DNA from: Euphorbia lathyris
Lineage: Eukaryota > Streptophyta > Magnoliopsida > Malpighiales > Euphorbiaceae
Length of the DNA stretch: 64,000 bases
Assembly (NCBI RefSeq): GCF_963576675.1
Contig: NC_088917.1
Span: 19,620,001-19,684,000 of the forward strand
Direction of reading: 5' to 3'
Shown here: positions 55,220 through 64,000 of the stretch, one piece after another
Layout: every line of letters starts with the position of its first letter
Numbering within the stretch: position 1 is the first letter of the stretch
Program-made: the position numbers and the translations under genes
The notes under the pieces: model-generated
The model's input: the letters and a program-made list of their open reading frames with translations, nothing else
Told to the model about the DNA's origin: nothing
The model's database searches: none

Positions 55220-56135
55220 TCAGAAGCGCAATACGGTAGGCATTTGAATTTACTTGGTGACCTTGTAAGGACCGTACTTCATCGGTCGGAGTTTGCTACT
55301 TGGCGCGGTTGTGAGTCGCTCCTTACTCAAGTACACCATGATTTCACCCCCAACCTCAAATTGGATGTCCCTTTGGTGTAAGTCAACCTTGGGCTTTAGC
55401 TTCTTGTTTCATTCTTCAAGCATCTCTTTTACCTCTTTATGCATTTGTTGGTACTCAATAACAAGCTTGTGAGCGGGTATGCTCCTCTTATCCCCCTTTG
55501 GGATGTTTACAGTATCAAGAGTGTGATTGGGAGTCTTTGTGTAAACCATCTCAAAGGATGACCATTTCGTGCCTGAGTGAATGACCCCATTGTAGGTGAA
55601 TTCGGCTTGAGCCAACACTAAGTTCCACATTTTTTTTATCTTTGCACTTTCTCCTTAAGAGGTTTCCCAATGTCCAGTTGACCACTTCGGTTTGCCCATT
55701 GGTTTGGGGGTGAGCGGTGGTACTAAATTTCAAAGTCTTATCAAATAAGGCCCACAAAGTTCTCCAAAAATGACTTAGAACTTTAGTATCCCGATCCGAC
55801 ACAATGCTCTTTGGAACCCCATGTAGCCTTACTATCTCTCGAAAGAAAAGCTTTGCAATGGCCGAAGCATCGTTAGTTTTTCGGTATGGAATGAAGTGTG
55901 TCATTTTAGAGAACCAGTCAACCACTACAAAGATAAAGTACATCCCTTTTTATGTCCTCAGCAAGCCCAATATGAATTTTATCGATAAGTAGTCCTCCGA
56001 AACGGTAGAGGCATGTGTAATCCCGAATAGGTGGCATGACCCTTGGCGATTTAGCACACATATCACCTCTCTACTAGATAGGCTACATCCCTCCTTATCT
56101 TCAACCAAAAGTGTTAGGAAATAGAAGAACATAGG
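55220..56135 (-). pseudogene. Ty3/gypsy integrase region, decayed
   Basis: On the minus strand, in order: remains of the zinc-binding spacer (ICVLNRQGSCH), the core [51 protein letters not shown], then after a frameshift [14 protein letters not shown], and finally the C-terminal block LHQRDIQFEVGGEIMVYLSKERL. This is the order of a chromovirus-type gypsy integrase. At least two frameshifts and a stop; no reverse transcriptase upstream in the window, because copia sequence begins at once. Confidence 0.85.
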
Positions 56136-56440
56136 CACAACAGAAAAAAAAATTCTATTTCCTTTAACCCTAGAATTCGGTAATCCTTATTTCATATCAA
56201 AAGGGTTAAACATATGTACGTTATTTGAAGAACTATCTACCATTGCAAACAAAGAGCCCATGTATCCTTTCACAAACTTGATTAAACTGAAATCAACACG
56301 TTCTTAATCAACCTTGAATAACAACCAAGTGTAGATTTCCTCTAACAGTATCCACATGAACTACGAAACGAATGTCTTTCTTTGGTGTAAGCTTGAAATA
56401 ACATTAAGGTAAAGAAGCCTGAAATATAAGAGAACTAGCA
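56111..56440. repeat. possible solo LTR edge between gypsy and copia remains
   Basis: TGTTAGGAAATAGAAGAACATAGG at 56111 begins like a copia LTR (its inverse ends CCTAACA). It could be the 3' LTR of the copia remnant on its right, but no matching second LTR was found near 58720. Confidence 0.3.
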
Positions 56441-56444
56441 ACAA

Positions 56445-58547
56445 TCAACAAATGTTGATGTTTTCTCTCAATATTGTTTTTTTTATTGAGTTGTATAAGA
56501 CAAGAATATTAATGTAAAATGCATTTCTCATGACACAAAGTTCTAAGCTATAATTCAGGTGCATTATCACTTCTAAAGCTTTTAATGGAAACTTTAAAAT
56601 GTGTAAAAACAACTGATAGAAACCTTCAATGCATTTGGTTGCGTGTGATTTATTTTTAAGCAAATAAATCCATGTATAATGACTGAAATCAGATATTATT
56701 TTTAAGAAATACTTGTAGCCTCCATTAGATCCAATTGAGAAAGGTTCCCAAATTTCCAAATGGACAAGTTCAAAAACAGAATCAAACTTACTAGCACTAA
56801 CTGGAAAAGGAAGCCTTTTTTATTTTTGCTACAAGAGAAACAGGACAATTAAGATGTTTATGACTCTTATGCTGAAAAAAAAAAACAACAGGAAACCCAT
56901 GGAACAGATTCAATTTTATCAATGGAAAATATCCTAATCTATAATGCCATAACTCTATTTTAGAGAATGGTTTCTTATTTGTAGGGTAAACAGAACCAAT
57001 AGTAGATTAAAAAGATGTAGTATGTAGGTGAGATGTTATGTGGTATGATGTAGAGGCCCTTGACAACTTCAATTGAACCAATCATCTGCTATAGATTGAT
57101 GTCTTGAATATGACACATATCAGCAGCAAAAACACATTTAGCATGTGAATATGTAGCCAACCTACTAAAAAACACGAGATTGAAACAAAAAGATGGAACA
57201 TAAAACACATTGTACAAAAGTAACGTAGAATTGACACGCACAACTACAATTTTAGAAACAAGAATGTGATGATTGTTAGGAAACTTAACCACTATAATAA
57301 ATGAATCATAAACATTTTGAAACCAACTAAGATTGTTCACAATATGAGCAGTGGCACCACTATCTAAGATCCACCCATTATGCATATAAGATATGGAATC
57401 ATGTATTCGAGACAATAAATTACACACTAAAGGTCAAAATGTACCTTTAGGAACCACATAGCTAATGATAAGTCTTGTTGGAGCACACTGTGAAGATCAT
57501 CCAACATACTCATAAGCCTATTAAACCGAGCCCTTGAAAAAATGACACAAGAAACAACATTTTCCTATTGTACATTAGGAACAACAGATGGAGCAACAAC
57601 ATACTAATTTTTTTGAATATAGCCTTCTCGAGTCACATTAGCAGTAACATTTCCATTTTCAGAAGCTTTTGAGCCATTTTTCTTCTTAGTGAACTTGAAA
57701 CCAATAGGAAATACATGCTTCCTGGTACACTGATCTACTGTATGCCTCAGTTTATCACAAAAAAAAAAAGAAAGAACATATAAGACCTTTCTTTTTATTA
57801 TCATAAGATTGACCTCTAGCCAAATTAATAGACGATTCAATCAGATGACTCCCTACAGCTTATCTTTCTTATTACAATACCAAAGATAAAATAGTTGTGA
57901 TGTCAAGTAAAGACTTCATTAAAAATATTTATGAACCCACACAAAATCTTAATTTAATCCATTGAGAAACCTAATAATCCAATCTTTGCATATTTACACA
58001 TAGGATTATAATTGCAAATGAGCATTGGCCTATAGTTAAACAATTGTTCCCATAACGCCATTTGCTTTGTATAATAATCTATAACATTCATAGAACATTG
58101 TGAAAAAGAATATAATTCTTCTTGCAACTCAGAAATCTTAAGTGAATCACATTGTGCAAAGCGTTTCTTAAGATTTTGCCAAACATCAAACGAAGTATCA
58201 AACAATTTAATACTTTGCACAATGGAAGGAGTAACATACTTGGAAATTCAAGAGAATATCATCGTGTTACACCTTTCCCAAGCAACTCGATTCTGATTAT
58301 TAGAAGAAGGAATAGGCAAAGATCCATCGATAGAAGAAAGCTTGTTCTATGCACGCAAAGCTCTTTGATATTCTATACTCCAAGAGTGGTAATTTGTTCC
58401 ATTGAGAAATTGAGCAATAAGAACGAGACTCATATTATCACCTGGATGCATATAATAACAACTCGCGAGATTTAATGAAGGAACAACAAAAGTAGCTTCT
58501 CTCATTCATACTCTTATTGTGTGAGTATTCTCTTGATTATCAGTCAT
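56445..58547 (-). pseudogene. Ty1/copia gag-pol, decayed, lacking RT
   Basis: Minus strand, from a start at 58547 (MTDNQENTHTIR): gag with LNGTNYHSWS, DGSLPIPS, WERCN, FDTSFDVWQNLKKRFAQCD (UBN2-type gag); zinc-knuckle remnant with CDKLRHTVDQCTRKH (57840-57604); protease WILDSGATAHI (57380-57345); integrase start with IWEPFSIGSNGGYKYFL and WIYLLKNKS (56759-56600). Many stops and shifts. Reverse transcriptase and RNase H are missing. Directly abuts gypsy remains on the left. Confidence 0.85.
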
Positions 58548-58708
58548 TTTGATGAAATCGAACAGAGAACAAGAACAATGATGAATTGATGGATCAAAAC
58601 AAAAGAAAAATGAAGAAGAAATGGAATCGATGAGAAATTGTTGCATAAAGTTTTCCGAGAAAGGAAAAGGAAATTTTCAAATCAATAATCGAAGATGCAG
58701 TAAGCGTA

Positions 58709-58720
58709 GCTCTGTTACCA
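58709..58720 (-). other. copia primer-binding site
   Basis: TGGTAACAGAGC on the minus strand, one base from the initiator-Met tRNA consensus TGGTATCAGAGC, about 160 nt before the gag start. The 5' LTR should begin to the right of it but could not be delimited. Confidence 0.6.
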
Positions 58721-59808
58721 TAACGAAATTGAAAAAGATGAACTGAAACTTCTATTGAAATGAAGAAGAATGAAGAAGATTATAGAGAAGAAGAAGTTAA
58801 AGATAGTTTGATAAATGTTACCAATGTACTCATCGTTTTATATTTTATTTGCTTGAAGTACTCTAAGACTCTAGCTGTGATTAATTGAACAATTTGGGTG
58901 TTTTTATTTAAAAAAAAAATTTAAGTTACCGGTTTAATCAACTTTTTCGAAAGCCAATAAATACTGAAACCCCTTCTATCGAATCTCATCCTTCTTAGAT
59001 TCATCACTTCCATCCTATCCCTAAACTTGTATGTACCAAAATAGAAAATTATATATATATATTTACCTTCTTGAAACATTCTCTTCGAGAGTTTTACATT
59101 AAATATTGACACATAAGATTAATTATAATTTGTGTAAATAGATTGCAACTATTAAATAACTAATTAACTATATAAACCCTTCCATTTAGGGCATAAACAT
59201 AAGCAAAGTCCTCATTCCATCAAAATTGAATCCCAATCTATAGATTGTTGTGATTAAGTCGGTCAAATAGATATTATATTATAATCTTTGTGATAAAAGA
59301 TTACAAATCATATAAAAATGTATCTTTCAAAAGGATCCTTTTAATTAAATTGGAGTATTAATTTATGACCTTTCCTCATTTTATATTTTGTTTGAATTTG
59401 GACACTTGTCTTTTTCTGATACTTCAAATTCTCCACTAATTGTGGATTAAATCAATCAATTACATGCCCCCACAAATTTATATATTGTAAAATCATGATT
59501 TATCTCCTCCACAAGGATTAAATTTGATTGGATAATACAAATTTATTTTAATTAATTAATTAATTAATAGATTCAAAAGTCAGTTACGATTCAAATATGT
59601 TTAACTAGAAATCTGTTGAGCAGCCATCAATTTTTTCCATAGATGACATCACTCAAATGGGGATACAAATTCAGATTAGATAATAATTATTGAGTAATTA
59701 AATCTAGAAGAGTTGCTTATCAAACTTAGACATTAAGAAATTAATTAATTAATTACAATTTCAAATTATCTTTTGATCTATTGCCGATAAATAAATGGTG
59801 TCTTCTAT
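58721..59808. other. AT-rich intergenic, no gene recognised
   Basis: The first part may be copia LTR. A (TAAT)n run lies at about 59551-59568. No coding region supported. Confidence 0.5.
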
Positions 59809-59943
59809 GGTTACTTTGTTTTTGACAAAGTAAGTCTTACTTTGTTTTTACCACCATTGGATGATGATGGACTTTAACAAAGTAAGTTCATTCAATGGTG
59901 GTAAAAACAAAGTAAGGCTTACTTTATCAAAAACAAAATAACC
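59809..59943. mobile_element. near-perfect foldback hairpin, MITE
   Basis: 135 bp. Left GGTTACTTTGTTTTTGACAAAG followed by TAAGTCTTACTTTGTTTTTACCACCATTG pairs with CAATGGTGGTAAAAACAAAGTAAGGCTTACTTTATC and AAAAACAAAATAACC on the right. The stem is about 55 bp with a short central loop. Confidence 0.7.
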
Positions 59944-60044
59944 CTAAATAAAGACCTGATTTTTGGTATATATTGGTAGTTGGTTGGGACAGAAATGGTT
60001 GCCCATGCGAATCACATTTTAGGAATTTGGATGTTATATATTAT

Positions 60045-60330
60045 AGTATTAGAGTGTGTTTGTTTCAGCTTTTCGGATGAGCGTTTAGCGTTTCACTCCA
60101 AATTGCAGGAAATATAACGTTTGGTTAGGTTTATATAACCGCAGCGTTTAGCATTTTCTCTGAAAACTGCAGCGTTCTGAGCGTTTCACGGAAAGCTCCT
60201 ATTTAGAGCTTTTCATAAACAATTGTTGTAGTTATATGTTATTGACAAAATTATCCTTATTATTTCAATAAAATATATTTTTTTTGAAAGATTTCAATAA
60301 AATATGTTTATTCTTTAACATTATTTATAT
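60045..60330. repeat. dispersed repeat related to the left edge of the window
   Basis: Inverse copy of 1-245 with the same CGTTTAGCG, GGTTTATATAACC and GAGCTTTTCATAAACAA words. One end is GTGTGTTTGTTTCAGCTTTTCGG. Non-coding. Confidence 0.55.
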
Positions 60331-60442
60331 TTCTACAACATAATTACCGGAAGAACCAGGTTTTGTTGCGTTCAATAAATTTTTTATTTTTTATATAGAT
60401 TATTTTTATTAATTTGTGTAACACATTTTTTATTTTATAATA

Positions 60443-61008
60443 GGATAAGGTGCAAAATACCCCTAATATTTATAACTAGGAGCAATTTTACTCTTAACGT
60501 CTAAAATGGTGCAATTATACAGCAAAGAGCAATTTTATCCCTAACATTGACAAGTTGAGAAATAATTTATCAAACTGTCTTTTTGGTCATAAATATTGTC
60601 ATCTACACTTCACATGTGCATCATTTTATCATCGTTAGTGATAGATCACAAAAATATGATTAGACATGATTTTTTTTAAGAAAATAAAAAAATATATTGT
60701 CTTTTGTATGAGTTAGACAAAAAAAAATTCAAATATTTCGTCGAATTTATAAATATTAATTTTCAATTTTATTATTAAATCACAAAAATATGAAATCTCT
60801 TTTTTTAGAACTACTAATATGTGCAATTGGTGTAGAATAAGAAATAAAATATCTATGTTTTCTAATAATATCTGAAATCGACCTAACTTGTCAATGTTGG
60901 GGTAAAATTGCTTTTAACTGCCAGCATTATGGGTAAATTTGCACTATTTTAGACGTTAATAGTAAAATTATTCCTAATTGTAAATGTTGTGGGCATATTT
61001 TCACAGTT
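60443..61008. mobile_element. long-TIR Mutator-like MITE
   Basis: The left side GATAAGGTGCAAAATACCCC...GGAGCAATTTTACTCTTAACGTCTAAAATGGTGCAA is mirrored on the right (TTGCACTATTTTAGACGTTAATAGTAAAATTATTCC...). TIR about 150 bp or more. Related in wording to the pair at 31271 and 33885. Confidence 0.65.
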
Positions 61009-62049
61009 TCCCTTTTATAATTTCATCGTTGATTACTTTAAAAGATGTCTATTTTAAACATTTTAAATCCGAACAACAACATTTCAATATAATTTTACCA
61101 AACACTAGTAATTAAACAGCTAATAACAAACAGCTAACAACTTACTACAACTGCAAACAGCTAGCAGTAACCGCAACAACTATTAGCTAACAGTTGAACC
61201 AAACATGCCCTTGGTTTCTTAACTTAATTATTAGTTTTAAAAAAAATATATATATAGAACATATTTTATTTCATTAATAGAAAAAGAAACATAAAAAAAT
61301 AAAACCTCACTAAAATCCAAAATAAAGTCGGTACAAAATTTACGATTACAAATATAAATAAAAGTTGTAAAGAAACACATGAAACAAAAATAATTATTAT
61401 AAATCACATACTTTCCACGAATTTAAATCCACAAAAAAAATACCGGTAATTCAATTTTTATTATTTAAATCCTTTCGGGTCTATGGAAAAAAATCATTTC
61501 GAAAGATTGGATCTGAGTCCTTTCTACTGCAATCACGTCATGTATATATAAGGATCTATGTATAAGATATATAAAACGTCTCCGCTCATACTAAATTCGA
61601 AAAATATGTAAATGAAATAATTATAGATAACATATGCAAATCATATAGAAAAGAAATATGATGAGATATATGAATTTCTAACTAAAATAAAATCACCAAT
61701 AAAGAACAAGACTCTAAAAGTGTGGGGGTAAACAAATAGATGGGAGGAGAAAGAAAGAAGACAACTTTCCTTCTTCCTCATCACACAAACGGTGACTAGA
61801 GTTTTTTTTATGAATTAAGGATCAATTTGGCCCACGAAGTGGACAGAGGTTCAATTTAGTGCAAATTAAAGTTTAAGTATCAACTCAGTTCTGAAGTTAC
61901 AATAATTGACAAATTAGCTCAAATACAATCAATTTAATACTTAAAAATTTGTCAATTATAAGCTAATTTGTCAAGTATTTCCAATTTCAGAGCTGAGTTG
62001 ATACATAAATTTTGATTTGGGCTAAACTGAATCTATCAAAATATGCATG
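61009..62049. other. AT-rich intergenic with small repeats, no gene
   Basis: 61070-61210 has hAT-like words (AACAGCTAATAACAAACAGCTAAC, ending CCAAACATGCCC). 61840-62030 is an inverted repeat (TTCAATTTAG...AAGTATCAACTCAG against CTGAGTTGATACATAAATTTTG...CTGAAT). No coding region. Confidence 0.5.
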
Positions 62050-62960
62050 TCACCCTCACTTCTCTGAGTAGAAATAGTTCCAGCCTATGCTTGAGACATA
62101 CTGAAGCTCATCTTTCCCTCTCATTGTATAGCTTCAAAAACCACTGATTGCATTGTAAGTGATGCTTGTGCCTAAACTCATTCCAGTTTGTTTTAAATAC
62201 TTATGTGAAATATTGTCACAAGTTAACTCCTTAAATTCACTTGTCACTTTCTGAAAATCGGCAATGTGCTTAAACTTATCAGGTAACTTGCACATGATAT
62301 GTCACAAAATAATCAATTGTTTGTGTTAGTCATTACATCTCTAATAGCTATTTTTCTGCTCGCACATTAATTTGTAAGTATCAAATGAGGTCTTCGATCT
62401 GTTGCTGAAATCCAAGTGGATAAAACCCACTTGAATGTAATATATACATTACATACTAGGGAACAACCTAATATAATTGATTGCCCATGATGATTCACTC
62501 CTACAAATATCATAAAATGACATTTTATATTTATTAACAAGATATGTTGTGTTAAAGCTACCACATCATTGAATTCTTCAAATGATGTTTTTGAACAAGG
62601 ATGAATCCACAAAACATTATTCTTTTTTCCTTCATCATTCGGGTGGATCAAATGGAAAAATTCTCTATCTTTATTTTGCATATTGAACAACAAATAGTGT
62701 ATTGCCTCAACATCACCCACACCAAACCTTAGCCTCCTTTTACTATTAATGAAATTCCTGCAATCTCTTAGTAGGCAACATAATTGTTCTGGCCCGTCAT
62801 TCTAAACTCGAATCTTTCTAAAGTTATTGCATGGATTTATAAATGCTATATCATTTTCTTCCAATTACCTCTTCACGTGCAGAGTCAACTTTCTATCACT
62901 TGACATCATTCTTACCAATTCTAATGACTATGTTTAAATGTATGCCTCAAACAAACTCTC
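62050..62960 (-). pseudogene. FAR1/FRS-like MULE transposase, decayed
   Basis: Minus strand, in order: remains of the N-terminal part (HVKR..LEENDIA), CRNFINSKRRLRFGVGDVEAIHYLLFNMQ, FFHLIHPNDEG..NNVLWIHPCSKTSFEEFNDVVALTQHILLINIKCHFMIFVGVNHHGQSIILGCSL (62720-62367), then after a stop IRDVMTNT and further FAR1-like blocks (WNEFRHKH, EREKW). This is the MULE transposase core of FAR1-type proteins. Frameshifts and stops show that it is a pseudogene. No matching TIRs found. Confidence 0.72.
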
Positions 62961-63644
62961 AAAAATCGAATATGCCATTCTTTTGAATGTACATTGTTCC
63001 ACGTTCGTATATTGTTATCTGCTTCATTATCATTTTCATTTGGCAATCATACATCCTCCAAGTGACATGTTTCATCATGAAGGCAGCATTATCATTTAAG
63101 TCTCTATTTTCATCTATTGATAATGTCCAAACATTTGCCCCATTAAATCATCTTTATATTGTTCCATCTCAATTATCAATAGACCAAAATTTGATTTTAA
63201 ATTGTTTTGAAGAAATAATGAACGACCTAAAGTTTTTATACATTCAGTTAGTATTTGTTATTGTTTTTGAAAAGCATTAATTGGATATTGGCCATGCGGT
63301 TTGGGAGGAAGAAGAAGATAAGATTCCAGGGGGAGTTTGCACGTTGATGATAAAAAAAAATCCGTTTGACAAACGTCATCCATATTTCAACTAATTATTG
63401 CACTTAAAAAATTGCACTTAAAAAATGTAATTCATTAAATGAAGGCGACGGTACATTTTGGTGGGAGAGAAGTTGTGTAAAGTTTAAGAGAGGTCAAATA
63501 AAGTTTCCCGCCAATAATTGTACATCCTAGTACCGGTACTAATGATATGATAGTATTTTCCATTTTACTGCGCTAAAAAATATTGATAACATATATACTT
63601 ATTATAATATAACATAATATACCCAAATTAATTTTCATTGTTAT
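62961..63644. other. intergenic, no gene recognised
   Basis: An open stretch on the plus strand (62987-63280) gives a hydrophobic, unrecognised sequence and is probably chance. AT-rich. Confidence 0.5.
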
Positions 63645-64000
63645 GCGGAAACCAGTTGCCATGTTCTTAGAGATTGTGCTGGAAGTAAGGCCGTGTGGAG
63701 GAAAGTTCTGTCTGAGCAGTGTCTTTCTGCCTTCTTTTCCTATTTAGAACAAGACTGGTTTAGGGAGGGTGTTGAAGGGAAGTTGTTGGCTGAGCTCGAA
63801 CATGGAGTAATTCTGTTTGCTGTGGTCTGCTATCAAATTTGGCATTGGAGGAATGTTGAGGTATTTGGAGAAGGAGCGGTTGTCATTCCTAATTTGCTGG
63901 CTTTCTTCTTCAGAATTAATTCAATAATTGAGAGTTTCAAGATTGATAGTTTAGCAGGTTCTATCCAAAAGATGACTGTTCATCTGATAGGCTGGGATAG
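63645..64000 (+). mobile_element. LINE reverse-transcriptase C-terminal region (zf-RVT), continues past the edge
   Basis: One frame stays open to the edge: CYAETSCHVLRDCAGSKAVW (zf-RVT zinc-binding motif, CxxxSxHxLRDC...VW), then WFREGVEGKL, GVILFAVVCYQIWHWRN and NSIIESF, in the order found in plant L1 LINEs before the RNase H domain. The frame does not start with ATG. The 5' part is missing, so the copy is truncated or has drifted. Confidence 0.75.

Overview
This window is nuclear DNA of a flowering plant, very probably a eudicot. The support is AT-rich sequence with many short exons, plant-only families (BURP domain, kinesin-13B, plant-type UBC37 and CLP1), an Au SINE, and a dense mix of LTR, LINE, Helitron, hAT, Mutator-like and PIF/Harbinger-like elements. 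I cannot name the species. Intact gene structures were rebuilt by hand from splice signals. All of them keep frame, with one frameshift and one non-canonical splice site noted. LAYOUT: 1.1-8.4 kb is a large inverted duplication. Each ~3.2 kb arm carries a tRNA-Leu(AAG) gene and a six-exon UBC37-like ubiquitin-conjugating enzyme, facing inward and separated by ~0.8 kb. The left copy is intact. The right copy keeps its E2 domain but a one-base frameshift removes its C-terminal SUMO-interaction and nuclear-localisation tail. 9.5-14.0 kb (minus strand) is a complete ten-exon CLP1 gene, a polynucleotide kinase-type factor of mRNA 3'-end processing, with several MITEs in its introns. 14-25 kb holds no intact gene. 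It contains MITEs, a decayed DUF1985-type transposon gene preceded by a hairpin cluster, LINE 3' ends, and a probable Helitron (21957-24626) that appears to have captured exons of an RNA-binding-protein gene. 25.4-29.2 kb (plus strand) is a complete 13-exon kinesin-13B gene with a GC-AG intron inside the P-loop. 30.1-32.1 kb (minus strand) is a three-exon BURP-domain gene whose second intron carries an Au SINE. From 33 kb to the right edge the window is a transposon graveyard. The best-preserved unit is a 5.66 kb LTR element (39234-44897, minus strand, TSD GCCGA). Its single long reading frame encodes an aspartic-protease domain but no reverse transcriptase, and it carries three unrelated protein tandem-repeat arrays. 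It sits inside a small hAT element with an 8-bp TSD, which in turn sits inside an old tandem array of copia-leader/LTR sequence. Further right are hAT and Tourist-like elements with readable target-site duplications, decayed gypsy integrase and copia gag-pol regions, a FAR1-like MULE transposase pseudogene, and the C-terminal part of a LINE running off the end. The four host genes have no obvious functional link to one another. The most unusual features are the inverted gene duplication with divergent protein tails and the repeat-rich, RT-less LTR element.
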